Positions 1 to 6,849 of a stretch of DNA of 23,434 nt are shown here, one piece after another. The position numbers were made by a program, and so were the translations under genes. The stretch is from contig CAKVND010000037.1 of NCBI GenBank assembly GCA_934777245.1, forward strand, positions 1 through 23,434, in the 5' to 3' direction. Position 1 is the first letter of the stretch. Each line of letters opens with the position of its first letter. The DNA is from an uncultured Candidatus Melainabacteria bacterium. Lineage in GTDB: Bacteria > Cyanobacteriota > Vampirovibrionia > Gastranaerophilales > Gastranaerophilaceae. The notes beneath the pieces are model-generated. The model was not told the origin of the DNA. It worked only from the letters and a program-made list of their open reading frames with translations, and did no database searches.

Positions 1-92
1 GAATCGTAGCCTCTGTATTCAAGACTTGTTAAACCTTCTAAAAGAATATCAACCGCTGTTTTATTTCCAACGTAACCAACAATTCCGCACAT
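1..92 (-). CDS. glmS: Glutamine--fructose-6-phosphate aminotransferase, N-terminal end (cut by window edge)
   Basis: The first 30 codons are visible. The protein begins MCGIVGYVG and reaches LEYRGYD, the classic start of the class II (Ntn) glutamine amidotransferase domain of GlmS. Cys2 is the catalytic nucleophile that becomes N-terminal when Met1 is removed. The full enzyme makes glucosamine-6-phosphate from fructose-6-phosphate and glutamine, the first step toward UDP-GlcNAc for peptidoglycan and LPS. A GAGG box lies about 10 bases before the ATG. The rest of the gene runs off the left edge, so I cannot tell whether it carries its own isomerase domain. That matters because a separate isomerase domain lies 1.2 kb upstream. 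PurF starts similarly, but the IVGYVG and EYRGYD motifs favour GlmS. Confidence 0.9.
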   Translation of the reverse strand, partial: MCGIVGYVGNKTAVDILLEGLTSLEYRGYD

Positions 93-134
93 TTATTATA
101 TCCTCGCTATAAACTGTTTAAAAGCTCTTCCGTT

Positions 135-182
135 GAAAACAAAATTCCCTTCTCAACTTCTAAACTTCTAAACTCCTGAACT
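135..182. repeat. Solo arm of a hairpin element: four octamer repeats
   Basis: Four back-to-back octamers occupy 151-182. On the plus strand they read TCTCAACT, TCTAAACT twice, then CCTGAACT. The preceding bases (135-150) resemble the core edge (AAAACAAnTTtcc) next to the longer arm of the hairpin elements at 21084 and 21877. No matching second arm is visible before the glmS start at 92, so this looks like a half element in the glmS leader. Confidence 0.5.
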
Positions 183-224
183 AATTTACATTCTCATTCT
201 AACATAAAGTCGAAATTCTGTTAA

Positions 225-527
225 TTAAGATTTTCTAAAGAAGTTTCTGATTTTATATACACCGGCGATACCTGCGGTGAGTAAAGTAACACCACCAAAA
301 ATCTTAAAATATAATTTTTTATCAAAGTCATTTTTTGCCTTCTCCTTTTTTGCACCTTCATATATATCAGTATTAATTTGTTGCATTTTTTTGTCTGCGT
401 CTTTGTTGGAAAACAGTTTTTGCTTTGGCAAAATTGCAGGAGCTTCCGCCGCGACAATTTTCGGTCGTTTAACCTTTGTTTCTGTCGAGTAATGCGCTTC
501 TAAATAATTGTTGTTAATTTCGCTCAT
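225..527 (-). CDS. Small protein with one C-terminal membrane segment, unknown function
   Basis: 100 residues; I recognise no family. The N-terminal 65 residues are hydrophilic and rich in Lys and Ala. A single hydrophobic stretch around residues 75-92 (FGGVTLLTAGIAGVYKI) is followed by a short basic tail (RNFFRKS), which suggests a C-terminally anchored protein with its soluble part on the cytoplasmic side. The ATG directly abuts the TAA of the preceding GNAT-like gene with no intervening base. The two genes are therefore almost certainly translationally coupled and share a promoter. The overall plan, a soluble head then one membrane segment then a short tail, resembles the orphan protein at 4741. 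Confidence 0.7.
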   Translation of the reverse strand: MSEINNNYLEAHYSTETKVKRPKIVAAEAPAILPKQKLFSNKDADKKMQQINTDIYEGAKKEKAKNDFDKKLYFKIFGGVTLLTAGIAGVYKIRNFFRKS

Positions 528-1160
528 TTAGAACAATTCTCCATAATGTAACAATTTGTGCAACCTGTTCTTCGGTAAGTACATCATTCCCGTCTGAACA
601 GGAATATCTGGTACTTTCTTGCGGATACATTCCTCCATATATTCATTCGCCTGAGGTGACGTGAACCTGAACCCCAGTTTATAGAAAAATATCGCAGGCG
701 ATGATTCTTTGACCAGTGGCGCCGAAAAAGTCACAATACGCCCTTCCGCCTTCGGATCAAACATAGCTTTTTCAGCCAAAGCTTTGACCGCCTCCGCCCC
801 AAGTCCACACCTTGGTTTCGGTGATTGAATATAGTCAATTATATAACAGTTTTTTAAATACTGTATTTTTCGTTTTACAGGTATGATAAATGATTGATTA
901 TTAAAGAAATTCCCCTCCTCCGGTTTTCGTTCCAGATTGAGTGTCTCTTCGACTACATCTACATAATCATCGTCAATTATCCCCGGGATAGCAATATTAT
1001 CCCCTCTTTTTAATTTTTTGACACGAATAGTTGCCTTTTCCTTTAATGGAATCGTCTTAAAGCCAAGAATTGGCGGCATACTAAAGCTTGATACAGACGC
1101 AGTTGTTTTTGCAACTGCCATCTGTGGACGCATGTCCATAGACGCAATATTATTAATCAT
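528..1160 (-). CDS. GNAT-fold acetyltransferase-like protein
   Basis: 210 residues. The N-terminal 45 residues are Ser/Thr/Met-rich and probably unstructured. A GNAT-like core follows: after the strand CYIIDYIQS comes RCGLGAEAVKALAEKA at about 117-132, which fits the acetyl-CoA pyrophosphate-binding motif A (R/QxxGxG/A). SSPAIFFYKLGF at about 153-164 fits the motif B end, where the Tyr is often the general acid. The substrate is unknown. The fold call rests on these two motifs only. The ATG at 1160 is preceded by AGGTAGGTT. The gene is coupled to the small membrane protein downstream. A 17-bp TGTNA-N7-TNACA dyad sits 90 bp upstream of the start. Confidence 0.65.
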   Translation of the reverse strand: MINNIASMDMRPQMAVAKTTASVSSFSMPPILGFKTIPLKEKATIRVKKLKRGDNIAIPGIIDDDYVDVVEETLNLERKPEEGNFFNNQSFIIPVKRKIQYLKNCYIIDYIQSPKPRCGLGAEAVKALAEKAMFDPKAEGRIVTFSAPLVKESSPAIFFYKLGFRFTSPQANEYMEECIRKKVPDIPVQTGMMYLPKNRLHKLLHYGELF

Positions 1161-1250
1161 AACCTACCTAACCTATTTCTATCTAACCTTATATATATAA
1201 AGTCATGTTCTTCAGAAAAATTGCTTTTTTCTCTCTAAAAAAACAACATT

Positions 1251-1267
1251 TGTAACAAAACTTTACA
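1251..1267 (-). promoter_or_regulatory. 17-bp dyad TGTNA-N7-TNACA upstream of the GNAT-like gene
   Basis: Read on the minus strand the site is TGTAAAGTTTTGTTACA, 90 bp before the ATG at 1160. The same 17 bases occur at 9542-9558 in the same orientation to the downstream gene, and a two-mismatch copy is at 4657-4673. On the minus strand downstream of it, GCAATTTTTCTGAA and TATATATAAGGT recur in similar form before the gene at 4741. The half-site layout matches the GlnR/TnrA box shape, but the regulator is unknown. Confidence 0.5.
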
Positions 1268-1340
1268 TTTTGACTTTTAACAGATTTATTCTCTTTCTTT
1301 TTGCTGTTGGGTAAATATTTTTAAAATTATTACAAAAAAC

Positions 1341-2420
1341 TTAAATATTTTTATCAACTACAACTTTATGTAATCCACGAGGATTATCAACATTACGTTT
1401 AAGTTTTAAAGCTATTTCAAGCGCAAGTTGTTGGCAAATTAAGACATTCGCAAATAATTGTTGAATTTCATTTTCGCATGTAATATTTATATGAAAATTT
1501 GGATGTAATTCTTCTGCGCTTGGTCCAATAATAACTAATTTTGGATTATAATCAGCTTTAATTTTTTCAAGATTAGATATCGAGCGTTTAGAAATTTTGT
1601 CGACTGCAATATAAATTAATGCGCCTTTATTATTAAATACAGCAACATGTCCATGCATAAATTCGCCCAAAATTGCAGCGCTAATATTCTTATAAGAAGT
1701 TTCTTTAATCTTTAATGCAGCTTCTTTGGCCAATGAATATGAAATTCCGTCTGCGGTAATTACAATAAGATTTTCCTTGACCAAAATATGCGCAAGTTCT
1801 TTTATGTCATTACGCCTTGCTAATGCTTTTTCAATTATCATTGGTAAATCAAAAAGTGATTTTTTATAATTTTCTATGGCTTCGATACCATGTACATTCT
1901 CAACCAATTTTAATGAAATTAAAATCAGGCAAAGCATTTGAGATGTAAAAGATTTTGTTGCCGCGATTCCTTGTTCTGTACCGGCAAAACAAGCAACTTT
2001 ATAATCGCACATTTTCCAAATGGTTGAGTTTTCATTGTTTGTAATACAAAGAGTTGGCAAATCTGATAACGATTTTACTTTTTCAACAGATTTAAGAGTA
2101 TCACTTGTTTCTCCTGATTGGGTGATAAAAATATAAAGTGTATTTTTATCGTGTGGAATAACGTTTTTAAGTAAAAATTCGCTGGAGTAAATTGCTCTTG
2201 ATTCAATTTTAGAAATTTTTTCTAATAAATCAACAGCAAATCTTGCACAATGATAAGAAGAACCGCTTGCAACCAAAACGATTTTTGTAATATTTTGCGG
2301 TAAATCAAGCTTAATTTCGCCGGTTTCGGGATTTATGTACTTCATTAATATGTAAGGAACAATTTTAGCTTGCTCAGCGATTTCTAATTCCATGTTCGTT
2401 TTTGGTTTTTTGTTAAACAT
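1341..2420 (-). CDS. Stand-alone GlmS-type isomerase (double SIS domain) protein
   Basis: 359 residues, close to the isomerase half of GlmS (about 370), with no glutaminase domain. SIS domain 1 (about 45-180) has the sugar-phosphate motifs ASGSSYHCA and TQSGETSDT, then AGTEQGIAATKSFTS. SIS domain 2 (about 205-340) has KIKETSY and GEFMHGH, which hold the Glu and His used in GlmS ring opening and isomerisation. The C-tail DNPRGLHKVVVDK corresponds to the GlmS tail with its catalytic Lys. A ketose/aldose phosphate isomerase or an ammonia-dependent deaminase/aminase on a hexosamine phosphate is likely. FrlB-like deglycase is an alternative. The ATG has a strong AAGGAG box 5 bases upstream. It lies on the same strand as glmS, two genes upstream of it. 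Confidence 0.8.
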   Translation of the reverse strand: MFNKKPKTNMELEIAEQAKIVPYILMKYINPETGEIKLDLPQNITKIVLVASGSSYHCARFAVDLLEKISKIESRAIYSSEFLLKNVIPHDKNTLYIFITQSGETSDTLKSVEKVKSLSDLPTLCITNNENSTIWKMCDYKVACFAGTEQGIAATKSFTSQMLCLILISLKLVENVHGIEAIENYKKSLFDLPMIIEKALARRNDIKELAHILVKENLIVITADGISYSLAKEAALKIKETSYKNISAAILGEFMHGHVAVFNNKGALIYIAVDKISKRSISNLEKIKADYNPKLVIIGPSAEELHPNFHINITCENEIQQLFANVLICQQLALEIALKLKRNVDNPRGLHKVVVDKNI

Positions 2421-2499
2421 TGCTCTCCTTGTTTTTTATTTCTTCGTCCCAAGCGCGAGAGGAAGCCGTTGTTTGTGAGCTTTGCGAATGTAGGTGAAA

Positions 2500-2545
2500 C
2501 CCCACCCCGAAATCAAAGATTTCGACCCTCCCTCAAGGGGAGGGT
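2500..2545. repeat. Double hairpin in the gap after comF
   Basis: Two adjacent inverted repeats fill the gap between comF and the isomerase gene. CGAAATC-AAA-GATTTCG is at 2508-2524 and ACCCTCC-N7-GGAGGGT at 2525-2545. The purine/pyrimidine-rich arms and the neighbouring GGGGTGGGG-type bases (minus strand) resemble the repeat mosaic at 6600-6720. There is no U-run, so a simple intrinsic terminator is not supported, though the hairpins could protect the comF mRNA end. Confidence 0.5.
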
Positions 2546-2565
2546 AATGCTCAACCATTCTTATT

Positions 2566-3219
2566 TTAACATATTGGTGACGAAGATGCCATACAAACTA
2601 TCTCATTTATTCCACAATTTTTTAAACATTTTATCATTTCTTCAAACGTAGAACCTGTTGTGCAAATATCATCCAGTATCAAAACAGGCAAGCCTAAATC
2701 CTTACTCTTATCAACCTCAAACGCTTCAGCCAAATTAACCAATCTTTCTTTGCGCGTCAATTTGTACTGTGGTTTTGTGTCTTTTATTCTTTTTATTAAT
2801 TCAGAATTCGGAGTCAATTTTGTCATTTTACAAAATTCTTCAACAACAAGTTCCATGTGATTATATTTTCTTTTTTTAATTCTATTTACGTGCAAAGGTA
2901 CGGCTACAACCTGAAATTCACGAGTGTCACCAAGTTTTTCCCAATATTCATAAAGAAATTTTGCAAGATAATGTGCCAATTCTTTTTGGTTATGATATTT
3001 TAAACCTCTAATAAGTTTTTGCAAATTTTTGTCATAAGTTCCTGCACAAAAAATATTAACGCCATTAATGATTCTTTGCGCGCGAATATCACAAAACGAA
3101 AGTTCGTCATAGCATTTGGGGCACATTTTTACAGAATATTTGGAAGAAGAGCAAAAATAGCACTTCTTCCTATAAATCAAATCTAAAAGTGAGAATAGAA
3201 ATTTTTTGATATCAACCAC
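2566..3219 (-). CDS. comF: ComF-family phosphoribosyltransferase-like protein
   Basis: 217 residues, typical for ComF. An N-terminal four-cysteine zinc finger (Cys20, Cys23, Cys33, Cys36) is followed by a type I phosphoribosyltransferase fold. The PRPP loop VLILDDICTTGST is at about 179-191. The motif RKYNH at about 117-121 is the typical ComF R-xx-NQ/NH region. ComF proteins assist DNA uptake during natural transformation. Their enzymatic substrate is not settled. The start is GTG at 3219 with AGGA 7-8 bases upstream. It begins 9 bases after the rseP stop, so the two are probably one operon. No other competence gene is in the window, so a role in transformation here is a family inference. 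Confidence 0.88.
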   Translation of the reverse strand: MVDIKKFLFSLLDLIYRKKCYFCSSSKYSVKMCPKCYDELSFCDIRAQRIINGVNIFCAGTYDKNLQKLIRGLKYHNQKELAHYLAKFLYEYWEKLGDTREFQVVAVPLHVNRIKKRKYNHMELVVEEFCKMTKLTPNSELIKRIKDTKPQYKLTRKERLVNLAEAFEVDKSKDLGLPVLILDDICTTGSTFEEMIKCLKNCGINEIVCMASSSPIC

Positions 3220-3228
3220 AGTTAATTC

Positions 3229-4590
3229 CTATTTTCGCACGATAAGCGTAATGTCATTAAACACAACAAAAATCATTAAAATAATTAACAATGAGAAAAA
3301 GACTGTAGAAATTACTTCAATAACTTTTTCATTAAGCGGTTTGCCCATTATTTTTTCTATGATTAAAAACATTATATGTCCGCCGTCAAGTGCAGGAATT
3401 GGCAAAAAGTTTAAAATTGCAAGGTTCATAGAAATTAATGCAGCAAGCAAAATACCGGAAGATTTACCGCTTTTATCAATCATATCTCCACCGATTTTTG
3501 TAATTGCAACTACCCCATGCATATCTTTAAGCGGAATGTTACCTGTAAACAATTGACCTAAAGAGTACATCATCATATACGTATTGTCCCAAAGATATGT
3601 ACAACTTTCTTTAACAATACTTACAGGAGTTGTTGTTTCAATCATTGTTTGTTTTGCACCTAAACCAATACCTATAATTCCTTTTTCATCAGGATAAATC
3701 GGATTAAGTTTAATTTGTTGTCCATTTCTTTCGACTAATAAATTAATCGGGTGAACTCCGTTTGAAAGAACTTTTGCAACATCATACATTGTAAATTGTC
3801 CATTTGAGGTGTAAACGGTTTTACCTTTTACAACTTTTGCAAGTTCTTTCAAATTATCATCAATTTGGAAACCTTCTTTTTTGAAATATTTTGCGCCTTT
3901 GAGCGCATATTTATCCATTGTTACAACATCTTCATCCAATTGTTCTGGAAGTCTAATTGCGATTCCATCAGGTATGATTTCATCTTTTGCAAGTCCTGGG
4001 TTAAGTTCTTTTAATCTTGTAAAATTCTTATCAACAGTAGCTTCCGTAATGATACCATTGTCTTTAGCGCTATTTTTAACAATTGTAATAAAAGAATATA
4101 CATTATTAATCTCACAATCGTTAACTTTTAAAATTCTATCGCCCTTTTGCAAGCCGGAATTCCAAATGCTGGCTTCTTTAGGAGCGCTAATCTCTCCGGC
4201 ATAGATTTCGTAATTACCTGAAGGCAATTTATGAGATACAATCGCGACTAAAATTACTAAAGCAATTGCGCAAATTACATTCGCAATAACGCCTGCTGAT
4301 ACTACAATGGCGCGCTGCCATGCCGGCTTATTCGCAAATCTTTCAGGAGAATCTTTAGGTAAATCACAATCTTTTTCATCATCAGGAAATGAAACATATC
4401 CACCTAATAAGAATGCATGTACTAAAACTTCAACATCACCTATTTTTGTCTTGAATAATGTTGGCCCAACCGGCAAACCAAAACCGAATTTATCAACTCT
4501 AATTCCGCAAGCACGTGCTGCGATAAAATGTCCGGCTTCATGTACAAGAATTAGTAAGCTTAATAACAAAATCATTATAATAATAGACAT
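3229..4590 (-). CDS. rseP: RseP-type site-2 intramembrane zinc metalloprotease
   Basis: 453 residues from the ATG at 4590. A TTG one codon earlier is possible, but the ATG has GAGGAG at good spacing. The first membrane helix carries HEAGH at about 17-21 (zinc ligands and catalytic Glu). The C-terminal NFLPIPALDGGH at about 394-405 supplies the third zinc ligand, Asp. PDZ-like regions lie in between (one near 125-175, a second around 225-300). Several membrane segments are evident, including the last about 40 residues. RseP cleaves membrane-bound anti-sigma factors and remnant signal peptides. In this lineage the substrate is unknown. It heads an operon with comF. It is divergent from the orphan gene at 4741 across a 150-bp gap. 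Confidence 0.93.
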   Translation of the reverse strand: MSIIIMILLLSLLILVHEAGHFIAARACGIRVDKFGFGLPVGPTLFKTKIGDVEVLVHAFLLGGYVSFPDDEKDCDLPKDSPERFANKPAWQRAIVVSAGVIANVICAIALVILVAIVSHKLPSGNYEIYAGEISAPKEASIWNSGLQKGDRILKVNDCEINNVYSFITIVKNSAKDNGIITEATVDKNFTRLKELNPGLAKDEIIPDGIAIRLPEQLDEDVVTMDKYALKGAKYFKKEGFQIDDNLKELAKVVKGKTVYTSNGQFTMYDVAKVLSNGVHPINLLVERNGQQIKLNPIYPDEKGIIGIGLGAKQTMIETTTPVSIVKESCTYLWDNTYMMMYSLGQLFTGNIPLKDMHGVVAITKIGGDMIDKSGKSSGILLAALISMNLAILNFLPIPALDGGHIMFLIIEKIMGKPLNEKVIEVISTVFFSLLIILMIFVVFNDITLIVRK

Positions 4591-4656
4591 CAAAATTTCT
4601 CCTCTTGTACGTTAAATTTTACCATAAATTATAAAAAAATCGGTTCACCTTAATAA

Positions 4657-4673
4657 TGTAAACTTTTGTAACA
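4657..4673 (+). promoter_or_regulatory. 17-bp dyad TGTNA-N7-TNACA upstream of the ETAGS-repeat gene
   Basis: The site is TGTAAACTTTTGTAACA, 67 bp before the ATG at 4741. It differs at two positions from the copies at 1251 and 9542 and is oriented the same way toward its gene. GCAAGTTTTTCTGAA follows, and then a palindrome TTACATGTAA (4702-4711) that runs into ATATAAGGT, a likely -10 region. The gap is shared with divergent rseP, so it could act on both genes. Confidence 0.5.
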
Positions 4674-4740
4674 AAAAGGCAAGTTTTTCTGAAAAAATGT
4701 TTTACATGTAATATAAGGTAAAAATGTGTGGAGGTTTTAT

Positions 4741-5187
4741 ATGTCTTATATTTCTTTTTACGGAAGTGGTGAAACAGCAGGTAGCATGGCAAAATTTCAA
4801 AAAAGCGAAACTGCCGGAAGCATAGCCAAAATGCCTAAAGGTGAAACAGCCGGAAGTGTTGGGCATGATCAGGGTATTCAAAATGGTTCTGTTACAATTC
4901 CTACAAATACATTAACAGAAGATACGATTAGTTTTCGCGGGCATGATGACAAAAAAGAAACATCAATTACAAAAACTTTATTAGCAGCCGGAATTGTAAC
5001 AAGTGCGACTATTGCAGCTTTAGGTTATGCACATAAAGCCGGATGGGTTGCAAAGCTTGGTGATGGTAAAGTAAAAGATTGCTTGAATAAAGTTACAGGC
5101 AAATGCCATGATTGGTGTCATTCAACAAAGGATTTTTGTGTAAAACAATACGAAAAAATAAAAGAATATTTTACTAAAAAGTCATAA
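4741..5187 (+). CDS. Orphan protein with three 12-residue ETAGS repeats and one membrane segment
   Basis: 148 residues from the ATG at 4741, chosen because GGAGG lies 6 bases upstream; a start five codons earlier lacks this. I recognise no family. The N-terminus has three tandem 12-residue units (residues 10-45), each starting G/S-ETAGS. A DTISFRG segment lies near residue 63, followed by a hydrophobic stretch around 80-100 (TLLAAGIVTSATIAALGY) and a basic, Cys-containing tail (CLNKVTGKCHDWC). One membrane helix with a Ser/Gly-rich head is likely; topology is uncertain. The gene ends 2 bases before the convergent stop of the next gene. An upstream dyad links it to two other orphan genes. Confidence 0.75.
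   Translation: MSYISFYGSGETAGSMAKFQKSETAGSIAKMPKGETAGSVGHDQGIQNGSVTIPTNTLTEDTISFRGHDDKKETSITKTLLAAGIVTSATIAALGYAHKAGWVAKLGDGKVKDCLNKVTGKCHDWCHSTKDFCVKQYEKIKEYFTKKS
4768..4875 (+). repeat. Three 36-bp in-frame tandem repeats
   Basis: Units 4768-4803, 4804-4839 and 4840-4875 encode the 12-residue ETAGS repeats. Codons for Glu-Thr-Ala-Gly-Ser vary between units at third positions (GCA/GCC, GGT/GGA, AGC/AGT) while the protein motif is kept. This suggests selection on the peptide rather than a recent duplication. Confidence 0.75.
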
Positions 5188-5189
5188 GT

Positions 5190-5465
5190 TTAATCTTCTG
5201 AAATTCTGAACCAGTTTACAAATCTGTTAAATAAGGTATTTTCAGGAATATCTTTTTCTGAGATTTCAGGTTCATCTTTGGTTTCAAACAAAATTTCATC
5301 AGGTTGTTCTTCATCTTTTCTTTCAAACATATCTTCATCGGGTTCATTTTTATTTTTTTTCTTTTGTTTCATATACATTCCGCCGCCGCCAAGACCTCCA
5401 CCGTCTTTGTAAGCGGCTTGAGCTTTGTTTATTGGGTTGATATTACTATTAAAATCAAAAGACAT
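5190..5465 (-). CDS. Small Gly-rich, acidic orphan protein
   Basis: 91 residues from the ATG at 5465. A start nine codons earlier (5492) has no ribosome binding site, whereas a GAG box lies about 9 bases before 5465. I recognise no family. The head (MSFDFNSNINPINKAQAAYK) leads into a glycine-rich DGGGLGGGG turn, a Lys-rich KQKKKNK patch, a long acidic middle rich in Asp and Glu, and a C-terminal amphipathic, aromatic end (RFVNWFRI). It has no signal peptide and no clear membrane segment, so it is probably cytoplasmic or membrane-associated through its ends. It converges with the ETAGS gene with only 2 bases between stops and diverges from the phosphoesterase-like gene. Confidence 0.65.
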   Translation of the reverse strand: MSFDFNSNINPINKAQAAYKDGGGLGGGGMYMKQKKKNKNEPDEDMFERKDEEQPDEILFETKDEPEISEKDIPENTLFNRFVNWFRISED

Positions 5466-5560
5466 TTTTATAATCTCAATTGTACGTTGCATTTATATTA
5501 TAAACTATTTTACAACTTTTTCTAGTGTTTTTGTGATAAAATCGTCTTGTCGAGGTATAT

Positions 5561-6340
5561 ATGAAGAAATTTTTTGGTCTAAGTTTAATATTTTTAATGT
5601 CAGCAGTTGCTACTTTTGCTAGTGATATGCGTTTTGTACAAGTTACAGATGTAAGATATGATTCTGCCGGTAAAAATGAAATTTTTGCAAAAACTATCAA
5701 GGATATCAATAGGCAAAAAAATGTTAAGTTTGTAGTTTTTACAGGCGATAATATTAATAAGCCAGATAAACAAGATTTGGACGGTTTTTTAAAGGAAGTA
5801 AAAAAACTTAATTGTCCTTATTATATTGTTATTGGTGATAAGGATGTTAACAAACATAAAGATTTGAGCAAGAAGCAATACATAAAAGAAATTCAAAAAC
5901 AAACAAAAAAATATAAATATGAACATCCTAATTACATGTTTGAATATAATGGCGTTGTATTTTTTGTCGTAGATGGCGCTAAAGATGTTATTCCAGGTAC
6001 AAATGGATACTTCAAGGATGATACTATGATTTGGCTCAATAAAGAATTGGGGATGCATGAAAAACAACATGTAATTATATTCCAGCATTTTCCTTTGATT
6101 CCACCAAGCGACAAAGAAACTTATTATACTTCTAAGCCGGAAAATTATATGATGCTTTTGCATTTACACAAAAATGTAAAAGCTGTAATTTCCGGACACT
6201 TTGGAGTAAATAGCGAAAAACATTTTGACGGTGTTTCGCATATTACAACTTCCGGATTACCATATTATAGAATTATTGATTTAATGGATTACGATACTGA
6301 TAAACCGACAATTTGGGCTGAATTAAAGGAAGTAAGGTAA
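5561..6340 (+). CDS. Secreted calcineurin-like phosphoesterase-fold protein with altered active site
   Basis: 259 residues. A signal peptide is evident (MKKFFGLSLIFLMSAVATFA, cleavage near Ser21). The order of motifs follows the metallophosphoesterase fold: FVQVTD at about 25-30, FTGDN at 60-64, VIGDKD at 90-95, FQHFP at 174-178 and SGHFG at 211-215. In active enzymes these sites read DxH, GDxx, GNHD/E, H and GHxH. Here DxH is DVR, GNHD is GDKD and GHxH is GHFG, so several metal ligands are replaced. The protein may bind one metal, use a different chemistry, or be a non-catalytic exported binding protein. GAGG lies 5 bases before the ATG. It is followed by the tRNA-Leu gene. Confidence 0.75.
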   Translation: MKKFFGLSLIFLMSAVATFASDMRFVQVTDVRYDSAGKNEIFAKTIKDINRQKNVKFVVFTGDNINKPDKQDLDGFLKEVKKLNCPYYIVIGDKDVNKHKDLSKKQYIKEIQKQTKKYKYEHPNYMFEYNGVVFFVVDGAKDVIPGTNGYFKDDTMIWLNKELGMHEKQHVIIFQHFPLIPPSDKETYYTSKPENYMMLLHLHKNVKAVISGHFGVNSEKHFDGVSHITTSGLPYYRIIDLMDYDTDKPTIWAELKEVR

Positions 6341-6364
6341 TAATTTAAGCTGTTTTTCTTGTTT

Positions 6365-6370
6365 TATAAT
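6365..6370 (+). promoter_or_regulatory. -10 box of the tRNA-Leu promoter
   Basis: A perfect TATAAT sits 11 bases before the first base of the mature tRNA, which would give a very short 5' leader. A matching -35 is weak (AATTTA at 17-bp spacing), so part of the transcript may come from the upstream gene. Confidence 0.5.
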
Positions 6371-6381
6371 TAATTTATTAA

Positions 6382-6463
6382 GTCGATATGGCGAAATTGG
6401 TAGACGCGCATGATTCAGGTTCATGTGGAGAAATCCTTGGGGGTTCAAGTCCCCCTATCGATA
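6382..6463 (+). tRNA. tRNA-Leu (anticodon CAG)
   Basis: An 82-base cloverleaf. The acceptor stem is GTCGATA with TATCGAT (one G-U pair at the end), discriminator A73. The D-arm carries AAATTGGTAGA. The anticodon stem CATGA/TCATG encloses loop TTCAGGT with anticodon CAG, reading CUG. There is a short class II variable arm (GGA-GAAA-TCC). The T-arm is GGGGG-TTCAAGT-CCCCC. No CCA is encoded, so CCA must be added after transcription. An A73 and an extended variable arm are as expected for a leucine tRNA. Confidence 0.95.
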
Positions 6464-6497
6464 GTTTTTATTGCGATGATTAATAAATTTGTCAGAG

Positions 6498-6525
6498 ATG
6501 TAACACAATACATATTGTGTTACAT
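6498..6525. repeat. 28-bp palindrome, left copy
   Basis: ATGTAACACAATA-CA-TATTGTGTTACAT is a perfect inverted repeat with 13-bp arms and a 2-base centre, 34 bases after the tRNA. A T-rich stretch follows (TTTTATC), so it could also act as a weak terminator. The same 28 bp occurs in reverse orientation at 6850. Confidence 0.9.
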
Positions 6526-6849
6526 TTTATCATATTTTGCAAAATTAGTGAAGCATCTATACTTATTCAAAAGCCCCCACTCGCATTCGTAGCTTTCGAC
6601 AAACCCTCAAGCACGACTGTGGCCTCCCCTATAAAGGGAGGCAATCCCTCTCCACGGGGGAGGGTAAAATTTCAAGTTGAGCTGTGCGAAACTTAGAAAT
6701 TTGGGTGGGGGCTGATTTCGAGTTTATAATACCCTCTCTAGAATTTCTAAATTCAAGGGCTTAAACATACATAATTTTGCGCCCTTTCATTAAAAAATTC
6801 TTTCTCTCCCAAGGAGAGAGTTGTCGTTTGCCTAATAAAAACAGTAGCA
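6526..6849. other. Non-coding repeat mosaic between the two 28-bp palindromes
   Basis: No supportable gene. The stretch contains a series of short hairpins: GCCTCCC facing GGGAGGC at about 6622-6641, CCCTC facing GAGGG at about 6646-6664, a hairpin built on AAATTTC/GAAATTT, and CTCTCC facing GGAGAG near 6800. The segment 6646-6711 recurs at 21723-21788. Short open frames here are built from repeat sequence and have no ribosome binding site. Confidence 0.6.
6646..6711. repeat. 66-bp dispersed repeat, copy 1
   Basis: About 59 of 66 positions match 21723-21788 by eye. Most differences fall in the loop of the first hairpin. The central part (TTTCAAGTTGAGCTGTGCG...) forms a stem of AAATTTC-AAGTT against AACTT-A-GAAATTT. 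The stem plus purine-rich ends suggests a REP-like or MITE-like intergenic repeat. Confidence 0.75.

Noticed and set aside
1251..1267. NtcA site (GTA-N8-TAC) reading of the 17-bp dyad
   Set aside because: The spacing between GTA and TAC is nine bases, not eight, so the cyanobacterial NtcA pattern does not fit.
3229..4593. rseP starting at the TTG at 4593
   Set aside because: The ATG at 4590 directly follows, and GAGGAG spacing suits it equally well, so the ATG is the simpler choice.
6498..6525. Rho-independent terminator of tRNA-Leu
   Set aside because: The stem is AT-rich, the T-run is short, and the same palindrome occurs before the next gene with no T-run. Termination is possible but not its evident purpose.
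6410..6592. Short open frame across tRNA-Leu
   Set aside because: It starts inside the tRNA gene and its codons come from the tRNA and the palindrome.
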